From NCBI GenBank assembly GCA_016180145.1, contig JACPBT010000005.1, forward strand, positions 1 through 10,902: a DNA stretch of 10,902 bases, given 5' to 3'. Of this stretch, positions 1-7,911 are shown one piece after another. The notes beneath the pieces are model-generated. The model ran no database searches. It worked only from the letters and a program-made list of their open reading frames with translations, and was not told where the DNA came from. Position 1 is the stretch's first letter. Each line of letters starts with the position of its first letter. The position numbers and the translations under genes are program-made. Origin of the DNA: Candidatus Woesearchaeota archaeon (GTDB taxonomy: Archaea > Nanobdellota > Nanobdellia > Woesearchaeales > UBA10216).

Positions 1-3
1 TAT

Positions 4-20
4 AGAATAATATTTATTCT
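4..20 (+). promoter_or_regulatory. Candidate TATA-box promoter of hef, inside a small inverted repeat
   Basis: An AT-rich block (AATATTTATT around 9-18) is centred about 29 bases upstream of the hef ATG at 43. That is the usual distance from an archaeal TATA box to a start site, so the hef transcript may be leaderless or nearly so. No Shine-Dalgarno sequence is visible before the ATG. The block is also the centre of an inverted repeat: AGAATAA (4-10) and TTATTCT (14-20) are exact complements around three bases. This could be an operator or a chance result of AT-richness. The upstream flank, including any BRE, lies outside the window or is only partly visible. Confidence 0.45.
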
Positions 21-42
21 GACAAAGCTGCCTAAAAGAAGC

Positions 43-2172
43 ATGATAAAAGACTTCACGCCAAGACTGTATCAGGAGGCAATACTCGCAACAGCAGCAA
101 AAAGCAACACACTCATAGTCCTGCCCACAGGGCTTGGAAAGACAAACATATTCCTCATGATAGCGGCGCACAGGCTCAGGCACCACCCGGACAGCAAAAT
201 ACTCCTCATAGGACCAACAAAGCCGCTCATAGAGCAATACCTTGAAGTCTTCAAAAAACACTTTGAAATAGAAGAAGACAAAATGGCAGTCCTCACAGGC
301 CTTGTCAAGCCTGAAAAAAGAATTGAGCTGTGGAACAAAGCCGCAATAATATTCTCAACACCGCAAGGGCTTGAAAACGACATACTAAGCAACAAAATAA
401 GCCTTGAAAACATCTCCCTGCTCGGGATAGACGAGGCGCACAGGGCAGTAGGAAACTACAGCTACGCATGGATTGCAAAACGATACTGGACAACTGCAAA
501 ATTCCCCCGCATAACAGGAATGACAGCATCGCCGGGAAGCGACCCTGAAAAAATAGCAGAGGTCTGCACAAACCTCATGATAGAAGAAATAGAAGTAAGG
601 ACAGAAGAGGACGAGGATGTAAAGCCATACATACAGCAGATGGACATAGACTATGTAAGGGTTGAGCTGCCTGAACGACTAATTGAAGTCAAAAAGCTGC
701 TTGAAAGCTGCATAAGCTCAAAAATGGAAATGCTGAAGAAATTCGGCTATATAAAACGCGGAATCGGGCTTTCAAAAAGCGAACTGCTTGCAATGCAGGC
801 AGAGCTTAGAGTAAAAATGGCACAGGGCGAAAGAGACTTCATGCTCCTCAAATCAATATCAATACTCGCAGAGATAATGAAGGCAAGCCACGCAGCAGAA
901 CTCCTTGAAACACAGGGAATAGAACCACTGCACAAATACTTCCAAAGAATGCAGGAAGAAGGGCAAGCCACAACAGTAAAGGCACTGAAAAACCTTCTTG
1001 CAGATGAAAATTTCAAGACAGCAATCGCAAAGACGCAAACACTTTACAACGAGAAGATAGAACACCCAAAAATAGATGAGCTGAAAAAAATAGTCACGGA
1101 AGCTGCAAAAAGCAATGCAAAAACAATAGTGTTCAGCCAATACAGGGATACAGCACTCAAGATAAGAGACTCACTAAACACAAGCGAAGGGGTAAAAGCG
1201 GAGATATTCGTAGGGCAGGCAAAAAAACAGGAAACAGGACTAAGCCAGAAAAAGCAGAAAGAACTGCTTGACAAATTCAGAAACAACGAATTCAACACAC
1301 TGGTAGCAACCTCCATAGGAGAAGAAGGGCTGGACATAATAAAAGTGGAACTTGTCGTCTTCTACGAGCCAATCCCTTCAGCAATAAGGGCAATACAAAG
1401 AAGAGGAAGAACAGCAAGGCAGGAAAAAGGAAAAGTAATCATGCTGATAACAAAAAACACAAGAGACGAGGCATTCAGGTGGGTGGCGCACCACAAAGAG
1501 AAAAGAATGCACCGCATACTAAAAGGGCTGAAAGGCAGCCTCAAGCTGAACAAGACAGGCGACAGGAGCCTGCAGGAATACAAAAAAACAGGGAAGACCA
1601 TAGTGATGGCAGACCACCGGGAAAAAGGAAACGTCTCAAAGGAACTATCAGAAAGAGGAATAGCGGTTGAACTGAAAACACTCGCATCAGGAGACTACCT
1701 GTGCAGCAGCCGGGCAGCAGTAGAAGTAAAAAAAACAGAAGACTTCGTAAATTCAATAATAGACGGAAGACTCCTTCAGCAGCTAAGAGGACTGAAAAAC
1801 AACTACGAAAAACCCCTCATAATAATTGAAGGCAGGGAAGACATATACACAGCAAGAAACATACACCCAAACGCAATACAAGGGATGCTCGCAACAATAG
1901 CAATAGACTACGGAATACCAATCATAAAAACAAACGACGCAGCAGAAACAGCAGGCATAATAGCAGCAATCGCAAGGCGCGAACAGGAAAAGGGGTATGA
2001 TGACTTCCAGCTGCACAGCAGCAAACCGCTTACAATAAAGGAAATACAATTCGGAAGCGTAAAAAACATCGTCAATACAGACTCAGAAGGACTTAAGAAA
2101 GCAGAGCAGATAGGAGAAAAAAGGGCAGAAGAAATAAGGCGGGCGCTGGATACGGAATATAAGGAAAACTGA
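43..2172 (+). CDS. hef: Hef-type DNA helicase/structure-specific nuclease (FANCM-XPF family)
   Basis: A 709-residue archaeal fusion of a superfamily 2 helicase with an XPF-family nuclease; the family unwinds and cuts forked or crosslinked DNA at stalled replication forks. Visible motifs: Walker A LPTGLGKT (27-34), DEAH (130-133), TASPG (161-165) and QRRGRTAR (452-459). An insert domain fills roughly 215-340 between the two RecA-like lobes. The nuclease domain starts near 515, with DHRE (524-527), GDY (550-552), the metal-site motif at 561-567 and SIIDGRL after it. That motif reads EVKKTED where the family consensus is ERKxxxD, so arginine is replaced by valine. The C-terminal helix-hairpin-helix region looks shortened: PLTIKEIQ runs directly into FGSVKNIV (from 670), so the first HhH of the usual pair appears lost, while the second (IGEKRAEEI, from 690) remains. 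This fits a length somewhat below typical Hef. The start is ATG with no ribosome binding site, consistent with leaderless expression. The gene stands alone and converges on the atp operon. Family assignment is firm; activity of the altered nuclease is uncertain. Confidence 0.93.
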   Translation: MIKDFTPRLYQEAILATAAKSNTLIVLPTGLGKTNIFLMIAAHRLRHHPDSKILLIGPTKPLIEQYLEVFKKHFEIEEDKMAVLTGLVKPEKRIELWNKAAIIFSTPQGLENDILSNKISLENISLLGIDEAHRAVGNYSYAWIAKRYWTTAKFPRITGMTASPGSDPEKIAEVCTNLMIEEIEVRTEEDEDVKPYIQQMDIDYVRVELPERLIEVKKLLESCISSKMEMLKKFGYIKRGIGLSKSELLAMQAELRVKMAQGERDFMLLKSISILAEIMKASHAAELLETQGIEPLHKYFQRMQEEGQATTVKALKNLLADENFKTAIAKTQTLYNEKIEHPKIDELKKIVTEAAKSNAKTIVFSQYRDTALKIRDSLNTSEGVKAEIFVGQAKKQETGLSQKKQKELLDKFRNNEFNTLVATSIGEEGLDIIKVELVVFYEPIPSAIRAIQRRGRTARQEKGKVIMLITKNTRDEAFRWVAHHKEKRMHRILKGLKGSLKLNKTGDRSLQEYKKTGKTIVMADHREKGNVSKELSERGIAVELKTLASGDYLCSSRAAVEVKKTEDFVNSIIDGRLLQQLRGLKNNYEKPLIIIEGREDIYTARNIHPNAIQGMLATIAIDYGIPIIKTNDAAETAGIIAAIARREQEKGYDDFQLHSSKPLTIKEIQFGSVKNIVNTDSEGLKKAEQIGEKRAEEIRRALDTEYKEN

Positions 2173-2176
2173 CTAT

Positions 2177-2230
2177 AGGAAATAACCTTAATTTTCGCAA
2201 CTTCAAAAAACACTTGTAAGGTTATTTCCT
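2177..2230. repeat. Perfect inverted repeat, 14-bp arms, 26-nt centre
   Basis: AGGAAATAACCTTA (2177-2190) is exactly complementary to TAAGGTTATTTCCT (2217-2230). T2176 and A2231 extend the stem to 15 bp. The 26-nt centre contains an A6 run (T6 on the minus strand). It begins just after the hef stop codon, in the gap between two convergent genes. A transcript from either strand could form a hairpin with a large loop. It may be a two-way transcript end or RNA-stability element. It is not a bacterial-type intrinsic terminator, because no U-tract follows the stem closely on either strand. Confidence 0.8.
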
Positions 2231-2234
2231 AATA

Positions 2235-2286
2235 AGCAAATCACGTTTCGTACAGAGCAAAGCTACGATTATTAACGTGATTTGCT
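2235..2286. repeat. Second perfect inverted repeat, 13-bp arms, 26-nt centre
   Basis: AGCAAATCACGTT (2235-2247) is exactly complementary to AACGTGATTTGCT (2274-2286). Within the centre, TCGTA (2248-2252) also pairs with TACGA (2264-2268), so the hairpin could extend past a one-sided bulge at 2269-2273. It starts only 3-4 bases after the first repeat. The arm sequences of the two repeats are unrelated, but both centres are 26 nt long and the arms nearly equal. The role is unknown. Possibilities are processing or termination signals for the convergent transcripts, a protein-binding site, or a small mobile-element remnant; I see no target-site duplication or coding remnant. Confidence 0.78.
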
Positions 2287-2292
2287 ACAAGC

Positions 2293-2304
2293 TAAAAATA
2301 AAGC
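2293..2304 (-). terminator. Probable T-tract terminator of the atp operon
   Basis: Reading the minus strand, the atpD stop codon TAA is followed after two bases by TTTATTTTT (2302-2294). Archaeal RNA polymerase commonly stops at short T-runs without needing a hairpin, so this is the first plausible end of the operon transcript. Readthrough would reach the two inverted repeats and another T6 run inside the first of them. Confidence 0.5.
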
Positions 2305-2916
2305 TTATTTCTTCAGCATCTTAAGACGGGAGAAGCTTTCCCTTTCCATCTCCTCAAGACGCAACCGGATATAAGAAGCATCACCCCTAAGGCGCGGAAT
2401 AGTAAGCTGCTCAAGCGCATTAACCTTTCTTTTAGTCTTCTCAATCTCCCTCAAAAGACGCTTCAGAGTGACCTCAACAGCGGCAGCAGCAACAATCTTT
2501 TCAACAACACGCTCATAAGAAGCAGCAGCCTCATCAATCTTAGCAGTTGACGAAAGAACCCCATAACCCCGCTCAAAAATGCTCTTCTTAAACTCACCAA
2601 ATGAAAGCGAAGGAATCCTGACACCCATAATATTCTTTGAAGAAACCTCAACCAAAGGCTGCTGCTGAATAGACATGGAAACAGACTTAATCTGAAGGTC
2701 AGAATCAATTGCACGGGCAACATTAACCCTATGATGAGCAGCAGCGTATTCTGCAACAAGCTCCTCCCTGACATTCCGAGCCTTCTTAAGAACATTAAAA
2801 AACTCAAGAATAAGCCCGTCCCTCTTCTTCTTCAGAAGCTTATGCCCCGAAGATGCAAGAGCAATCTTCTTCTGCAACTGAAGCAGCTCAGAGCGCGTAG
2901 GCTTAACATTTGCCAT
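2305..2916 (-). CDS. atpD: A-type ATP synthase subunit D (central stalk)
   Basis: A 203-residue subunit of the rotating central stalk. It forms the long coiled-coil axle inside the A3B3 head and carries torque to the membrane ring with subunits F and C. The N-terminus has the family pattern: PTRSELLQLQKKI, then HKLLKKKRDGLILEF. The C-terminal part is again a long heptad-like helix rich in Lys, Arg and Glu, ending in LEEMERESFSRLKMLKK. Length is typical of archaeal D subunits. It starts at ATG 2916, inside the last 14 bases of atpB, with GAGG about 10 bases upstream. It is the last gene of the operon; a T-tract follows its stop. Confidence 0.95.
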   Translation of the reverse strand: MANVKPTRSELLQLQKKIALASSGHKLLKKKRDGLILEFFNVLKKARNVREELVAEYAAAHHRVNVARAIDSDLQIKSVSMSIQQQPLVEVSSKNIMGVRIPSLSFGEFKKSIFERGYGVLSSTAKIDEAAASYERVVEKIVAAAAVEVTLKRLLREIEKTKRKVNALEQLTIPRLRGDASYIRLRLEEMERESFSRLKMLKK

Positions 2917-4270
2917 AATACTTCTTCCTCAAATCAGGGTGAATCCTTGAAAGCTCAGCCTCAGGTATAGCAGAAAGCAGCCTCCAGCCAATATCAAGAG
3001 TCTCGCCAATTGAACGCTCCTCATTCCTTCCCTGACGCACAAACTTATCATCAAACTCAGCAGCAAGCTTCAACAGGCGCCTGTCCCTCTCAGACAGCGA
3101 CTCCTCACCAACAATTGCAACAAGACCGCGCAAATCAAGCCCCTCAGCATAAAAAGCATACAACTGGTCAGAAAGCTGCTTATGGTCCTCCCTTGTCTTC
3201 TCCCTTCCAATGCCAAGATTCATAAGCCTGGAAAGCGAAGGCAGAACATTAATCGGAGGATAAACATTGCGCCTGTGCAAATCACGACTAAGCTCAATCT
3301 GCCCCTCAGTAATGTAACCAGTCAAATCAGGAATAGGATGGGTGCGGTCATCACCAACCATGGTCAGAATAGGAAGCTGGGTAATAGAGCCTTTCTTCCC
3401 CTTAACCATCCCAGCACGCTCATAAATGCCGGCAAGAGTCGTATACATGTAACCGGGATAGCCGCGCCTGCCAGGAATCTCCTCCCTCGCACTGCCAATC
3501 TCACGCAAAGACTCGCAGTAAGTGGTCATATCAGTAAGAATAACAAGAACATGCATGTCCTTCTCAAACGCAAGGTATTCTGCCGCAGTCAATGCAAGCT
3601 GAGGAGTAAGAAGGCGCTCAACAGCAGGGTCACTTGCAAGATTCATAAAAACAACAGAACGCTCAAGAGCCCCAGTCTGCTCAAAGTCATCAATAAAACG
3701 GCGAGCCTCCTCACTCGTAATACCCATTGCAGCAAAAACAATGGCAAAACTGCTCTCCTTACCAACAACCCTTGCCTGACGGGCAATCTGAAGCGCAATC
3801 TCATTATGCGGAAGCCCTGAAGCAGAAAAAATAGGAAGCTTCTGCCCGCGAACAAGAGTGTTCATAGCATCAATAGTTGAAATGCCGGTCTGAATAAAAT
3901 CAGAAGGGTTAGCGCGCGAATAAGGATTAATAGCAGCTCCTGTAATATCAAGCATCTTATCAGCAACAACCTCAGGACCATTATCAACAGGCCTGCCAGA
4001 ACCAGAGAATATCCTGCCAAGAAGCTCTTCAGAAACGCCAAGCTTAATCGGCTGATTAAGAAACTTAACACGAGTATTGAGGTCAATGCCGGAAGTCCCC
4101 TCAAAAACCTGAACAATAACGACCTCATCACTCGTATCAAGAACCTGACCGTTCTTCACAGAGCCATCAGGCAGCATAACCTTAACCATGTCAGCATAAG
4201 CAACAGGCTCAGTCTTCTTAACAAAAACCAAAGGCCCTGCAACCCGGCTAATAGTCCTATACTCCTTCAT
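2903..4270 (-). CDS. atpB: A-type ATP synthase subunit B (regulatory head subunit)
   Basis: A 455-residue non-catalytic head subunit that alternates with A in the A3B3 hexamer and supplies part of each nucleotide site at the interface. An N-terminal beta-barrel (about 1-70) is followed by a RecA-like domain. The position equivalent to Walker A reads FSASGLPHNE (148-157), not a P-loop, which is normal for subunit B and distinguishes it from A. PSLSRLMN (344-351) contains the conserved arginine R348, which in the family reaches the neighbouring catalytic site. Other family blocks present are SGSGRPVDNGP and REEIPGRRGYPGYMY. The ATG at 4270 overlaps the atpA stop by four bases, with AGAGG about 8 bases before it, so translation is probably coupled. 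Full length, no intein. Confidence 0.97.
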   Translation of the reverse strand: MKEYRTISRVAGPLVFVKKTEPVAYADMVKVMLPDGSVKNGQVLDTSDEVVIVQVFEGTSGIDLNTRVKFLNQPIKLGVSEELLGRIFSGSGRPVDNGPEVVADKMLDITGAAINPYSRANPSDFIQTGISTIDAMNTLVRGQKLPIFSASGLPHNEIALQIARQARVVGKESSFAIVFAAMGITSEEARRFIDDFEQTGALERSVVFMNLASDPAVERLLTPQLALTAAEYLAFEKDMHVLVILTDMTTYCESLREIGSAREEIPGRRGYPGYMYTTLAGIYERAGMVKGKKGSITQLPILTMVGDDRTHPIPDLTGYITEGQIELSRDLHRRNVYPPINVLPSLSRLMNLGIGREKTREDHKQLSDQLYAFYAEGLDLRGLVAIVGEESLSERDRRLLKLAAEFDDKFVRQGRNEERSIGETLDIGWRLLSAIPEAELSRIHPDLRKKYYGKC

Positions 4271-6003
4271 TTTTCCTGCCTCTTACCCAGCTTCCCAAAC
4301 TCAGCTTCAATATCACCCAAAATGCCCTTCAGCAAGCCATCATAATCACGGACAAACTTAACCTCAGCAAGCCTGTCCTTCGCCCGGACAGAGATTATAT
4401 CAGAAACCCTAACACCAGACTTCAACGCATCATAAGACAAATCACCATACCTAAGAATAGCCTTAATCATTGCATAAGTCTTCTTAGGCTCAGAATAGGT
4501 ATCAACCTCATGAAACGCATTCTGCTGCAAAACAACCTCCCTGACAAGGCGCGCAACCTGAATGGTAACCTGCTCCCTCTCAGGCAGAGCATCAGAGCCA
4601 ACAAGCTGAACAATCTCAAGCAGCTTCTCCTCCTCCTGAAGAATGCGCATAACACTATCAACAGCCTCCCTCCAACCGGCAACAACATTAGCAGCAAACC
4701 ACGAAGACAGCGCATCAAGATAAAGAGAATAAGAATTAAGCCAGTTAATGGCAGGAAAATGCCTCCGCTGCGCAAGCTTGGCATCCAAAGCCCAAAAAAC
4801 CTTAACAACCCTCAAAGTGCCCTGAGTAACAGGCTCTGAAAAATCCCCGCCGGCAGGCGAAACAGCACCAATCACAGAAACAGAACCCTGAGAACCGTTA
4901 ATATTAACATACCTGCCTGAACGCTCATAAAACTCAGCAAGCCTCGCAGAAAGGTAAGCAGGATAACCCTCCTCACCAGGAAGCTCCTCAAGCCTTGAGG
5001 AAATCTCACGCATAGCCTCAGCCCACCTTGAAGTTGAATCAGCCATCATAGCAACATTATAACCCATATCACGATAATACTCAGCCATAGTCATACCACA
5101 ATAAATAGAAGCCTCCCTCGCAGCAACAGGCATATTAGAAGTGTTGGCTATCAAAACCATGCGGTTAAGAAGAGGCTTGCCACTCCTCGGGTCAATCAAC
5201 TCAGGAAACTCAGTCAAAACCTCAGTCATCTCATTACCACGCTCACCACAACCAACATAAACAATAATGTCAGCATCACACCACTTGGCAAGAGATTGCT
5301 GAGTTATAGTTTTTCCGCTTCCGAAAGGCCCGGGAATAGCAGCAACACCACCCTTGGCAATCGGAAACAGCGCATCAATAACCCTCAACCCAGTAACCAA
5401 AGGCTCAACAGGAGCAAGCTTTGAAGAAGTGGGACGAGGCTTACGGACAGGCCACTTATGCATAAGGCTCAACTCAAAACCATTATCAAGAACACAAACA
5501 ACCTCATCAACCCTGAAAGAGCCATGCCTGACTTCCTTAACAACACCCTCATTCCCCGGAGGAACCATAACCCTGTGAACCACCTGGCCCTCATTAACCT
5601 CACCAATAACAGAGCCGCTGCTCACCTTATCACCCTTCTTTACAACCGGCTTAAAATCCCACTTCCTTGAACGGTCAAGACCCGGAGCAGCAGCACCCCT
5701 AAGAATGAAATCACCCATCAGCTTCTTAAGCTCAGGCAAAGGCCGCTGAATGCCGTCATAAATAGAAGAAAGCATACCAGGACCAAGCTCAACAGAAAGC
5801 GGCTCCCCTGTATTAACAACAGGCGCGCCAGGCTTCAACCCAGTAGTATCCTCATAAATCTGAATAGTGCAACGGCTGCCATTAATCTGAATAACCTCAC
5901 CAAGAAGACGCTCATCACCAACATGCACAACATCATACATGCGCGCATCAAGCTCAGCAATGGCAACAGGCCCTGCAACCCGATAAACAACACCCTTCTT
6001 CAT
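4267..6003 (-). CDS. atpA: A-type ATP synthase catalytic subunit A
   Basis: The catalytic head subunit, 578 residues from the ATG at 6003. It interconverts ADP plus phosphate and ATP as the stalk rotates. The P-loop GPFGSGKT lies near 225-232, the GERGNEM block near 253-259, and the Walker B region VAMMADSTSRW near 317-327. The stretch at about 110-190 between barrel and P-loop is the A-type bulge insert (KGDKVSSGSVIGEV), absent from bacterial F-type beta subunits. An in-frame GTG at 6006 could add one residue, but the ATG gives a TGATG stop-start overlap with atpF and matches the family N-terminus (MKKGVVYRVAGPV). The P-loop, a common intein insertion site in archaeal A subunits, is uninterrupted here. 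The downstream end overlaps atpB by four bases. No missing catalytic residue was seen. Confidence 0.97.
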   Translation of the reverse strand: MKKGVVYRVAGPVAIAELDARMYDVVHVGDERLLGEVIQINGSRCTIQIYEDTTGLKPGAPVVNTGEPLSVELGPGMLSSIYDGIQRPLPELKKLMGDFILRGAAAPGLDRSRKWDFKPVVKKGDKVSSGSVIGEVNEGQVVHRVMVPPGNEGVVKEVRHGSFRVDEVVCVLDNGFELSLMHKWPVRKPRPTSSKLAPVEPLVTGLRVIDALFPIAKGGVAAIPGPFGSGKTITQQSLAKWCDADIIVYVGCGERGNEMTEVLTEFPELIDPRSGKPLLNRMVLIANTSNMPVAAREASIYCGMTMAEYYRDMGYNVAMMADSTSRWAEAMREISSRLEELPGEEGYPAYLSARLAEFYERSGRYVNINGSQGSVSVIGAVSPAGGDFSEPVTQGTLRVVKVFWALDAKLAQRRHFPAINWLNSYSLYLDALSSWFAANVVAGWREAVDSVMRILQEEEKLLEIVQLVGSDALPEREQVTIQVARLVREVVLQQNAFHEVDTYSEPKKTYAMIKAILRYGDLSYDALKSGVRVSDIISVRAKDRLAEVKFVRDYDGLLKGILGDIEAEFGKLGKRQEK

Positions 6004-6290
6004 CACAACTCAACCCCAATGGATTTACGAATCATCCTCTTAAGAGACTCCTGAGAAGCCTGCTCGGACAAAGTAATGAAAACAGGCCTAAGCGAATCCT
6101 CAAGAGACTGCCTCTCATAAGCATCAAGCCCGTCAAAAAGACGCTCATCAACAACAGCCACCCCAACAGAAGCGTCCTGCCTGACAGATTGAATGGCACC
6201 GGCAGGGCTGTCAGTCTCAAAAACCTTCTTAATGCCTGCAAGCCTAAACCCGAGGCAAAAATCCTCCTTACCAATAACCGCCATTTCCAT
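6003..6290 (-). CDS. atpF: A-type ATP synthase subunit F (central stalk)
   Basis: A small, 95-residue Rossmann-like subunit that binds D in the central stalk; in the family it changes contacts with the head during turnover. The opening MAVIGKEDFCLGFRLAGI matches the family pattern of a short beta strand followed by GFRLAG, and the C-terminal helix follows SLKRMIRKS. Starts: the frame also has TTG at 6299 and ATG at 6284. I chose ATG 6290 because it keeps the conserved N-terminus without extra residues and has a GTGGG stretch about 9 bases upstream. It lies 18 bases after the atpC stop, the widest gap in the operon, and its TGA overlaps the atpA ATG by one base. Confidence 0.9.
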   Translation of the reverse strand: MEMAVIGKEDFCLGFRLAGIKKVFETDSPAGAIQSVRQDASVGVAVVDERLFDGLDAYERQSLEDSLRPVFITLSEQASQESLKRMIRKSIGVEL

Positions 6291-6308
6291 CTGGAACAAC
6301 CCACTATT

Positions 6309-7352
6309 TTAAATAATTAGCTGTTGCTCAGCAAACCCAATACCCAAACCAAGCTGGCTGGACTTAATAAGCATCTTCAAATTACGAACCTCAACCTCCT
6401 TGGCAAACATGTAACCAAGAATAACATCAACGCTAAGCGGATGCTGATGAAGCATAAGCCTCGTCCTGGCAAGAAGAGAGCGGCCAAACTCAAGCTCAGC
6501 CTCAGACAAGCTCCCCCTAAGAAAAGCACTGACAGACGCTTCAGAAACCCTCTGAGAAAGAACCCTTGCAGCATCATCAGAACTCTCAGACTTAAGCAAA
6601 GCCCGCACAAAAGCGCTCGGAGAGCCTGAAACGCGCCTCAAAACCCCTGCCCGGTCAACACCGGCACGCCTCAGGCGAAGAATATTAATAATGTTAAGCA
6701 TCTCCAACTCAGCCTCAAGAAACTTCCTAAAAAGCCTGCCCTGAGAGGGAAGAGAGCCTGCAAAGGAGCTTGCATACGCATAGTATTCAGAATCAACAAC
6801 CTCCTCAAACCCGGCAATGCTGTTTGACTTGATAAAAGAATCAAAAGCATCCCTAAAAAGCTCAAACCTTAAACCAAAAAGATTCAGCTTCCTAAGAAAA
6901 TCCTCAACAGACTCAGACTTAAGCAAAAACTCAAGACGCTCAACAGAAAGCTGCCCGGCAGGAAGAAGCATAGCCCTGACAGAATCAGGACTTTCCTTAG
7001 CATGAATGCCACGCAGAATTGCCTTAACATTCCAAACATCAACACGGAGAAGATAAGCCTGAATAACCAGCCTAAGAGCATCAGCGGAAATCCTTTTCAG
7101 CTTACCCCAAGTATCAACAAGATTACGATTAAGAGCCATCTCCAAAAGGCCAACACCAGAATACTTCAAACCAAGCTCATCAACAGCCCCCTTGTAATCT
7201 GTGCCCTGAAGAAAACCTGCAATCTCACTCAAACTCATCTTAAGCAGCTTGTGATAATCCTCCCTGCCAAGAAGGCGGGAGCGCATCACACTCACACGCG
7301 CATAAGTATAAGGATACCTGCCAAGATGCAACACTTTGAGGGAGCGCCTCAT
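6309..7352 (-). CDS. atpC: A-type ATP synthase subunit C (rotor cap, V-type subunit d homologue)
   Basis: A 347-residue all-helical funnel protein that sits on the membrane K ring and joins it to the D-F axle. The N-terminus HLGRYPYTYARVSVMRSRLL is typical of archaeal subunit C, with a YxYxxARV-like core. WNVKAILRG, followed by a run of three similar helical sections, is also as in the V-ATPase d family. Near the C-terminus, GYMFAKEVEVRNLKMLIKS matches the conserved ending. The length is normal. Its ATG overlaps the atpE TGA by four bases (ATGA). No signal peptide or membrane segment, consistent with a cytoplasmic stalk subunit. Confidence 0.93.
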   Translation of the reverse strand: MRRSLKVLHLGRYPYTYARVSVMRSRLLGREDYHKLLKMSLSEIAGFLQGTDYKGAVDELGLKYSGVGLLEMALNRNLVDTWGKLKRISADALRLVIQAYLLRVDVWNVKAILRGIHAKESPDSVRAMLLPAGQLSVERLEFLLKSESVEDFLRKLNLFGLRFELFRDAFDSFIKSNSIAGFEEVVDSEYYAYASSFAGSLPSQGRLFRKFLEAELEMLNIINILRLRRAGVDRAGVLRRVSGSPSAFVRALLKSESSDDAARVLSQRVSEASVSAFLRGSLSEAELEFGRSLLARTRLMLHQHPLSVDVILGYMFAKEVEVRNLKMLIKSSQLGLGIGFAEQQLII

Positions 7353-7906
7353 TTTTTCACCCTGCCGAACAGAATTTCATTAAGCTCAGGCAAAAGCCTC
7401 TCCTTAAGCTGCTCAAGAAGCGCATCATAACTATAATCAACCCTAAACTCGCCACTGGCAGACTCGGCAACAACCCCGCCAAGAATGCCAGCCTCCTTCA
7501 CACTAAAATTACGAACAAGCTTAACATCCCTTTTACAGCAATAAACAACACCAACCTCCAGCTCAGAAGAAGCCTTTTCAAGCAACTTCTTAACATGCCC
7601 GGCACGAACACCCTCAGGAAGCTCTGCAAGACGAGCCCTGACCTCTGCAAAAAGCCCATCCACATAACCCTTCTTAAACGAAAGAACAAGCTTCTGCCCC
7701 TCAAGCTTGGCAGAGGCAGCCTCACGCCTCCTAACCTGAGCCGCATCACCGGAAAGCTGCTCCCTAAAAGACGCCTCCCTATCCCTAAGCTGCTTTTCAG
7801 CAGAGGCAAGAATATCTGAAGCCCTCTTCTTCGCAGACTCAACAATCTGAGCAGAGCGCTGCCTAGCCTCATCCAATACACGCTCCTTAACCTTCTCAAG
7901 CCCCAT
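7349..7906 (-). CDS. atpE: A-type ATP synthase subunit E (peripheral stalk)
   Basis: A 185-residue peripheral stalk subunit; with H it forms the stator struts that hold the head still against rotation. The first 100 or so residues are a charged, Ala-rich helix (VLDEARQRSAQIVESAKKRA and onward) suited to a coiled coil with subunit H. The C-terminal half is a smaller globular domain that in the family binds subunit B; it includes ILGGVVAESASGEFRVDYSY and ends in LNEILFGRVKK. The ATG at 7906 is five bases after the atpK stop, with AGGGA just upstream. The length matches archaeal E subunits. The assignment rests on the C-terminal pattern and operon position, since the helix alone is not diagnostic. 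Confidence 0.92.
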   Translation of the reverse strand: MGLEKVKERVLDEARQRSAQIVESAKKRASDILASAEKQLRDREASFREQLSGDAAQVRRREAASAKLEGQKLVLSFKKGYVDGLFAEVRARLAELPEGVRAGHVKKLLEKASSELEVGVVYCCKRDVKLVRNFSVKEAGILGGVVAESASGEFRVDYSYDALLEQLKERLLPELNEILFGRVKK

Positions 7907-7911
7907 CGTCC

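Noticed and set aside
2177..2286. CRISPR array from the repeated units of similar length
   Set aside because: The two units share no direct repeat sequence; each is an inverted repeat with its own arms, and there are no cas genes in the window.
3182..3820. 212-codon plus-strand open frame opposite atpB
   Set aside because: Basic low-complexity product with no family resemblance; it is open only because strand skew removes stop codons antisense to atpB.
2903..4270. Missing P-loop in AtpB as a sign of a broken ATPase
   Set aside because: Subunit B of A/V-type ATPases normally lacks a Walker A motif; the FSASGLPHNE form is the standard one.
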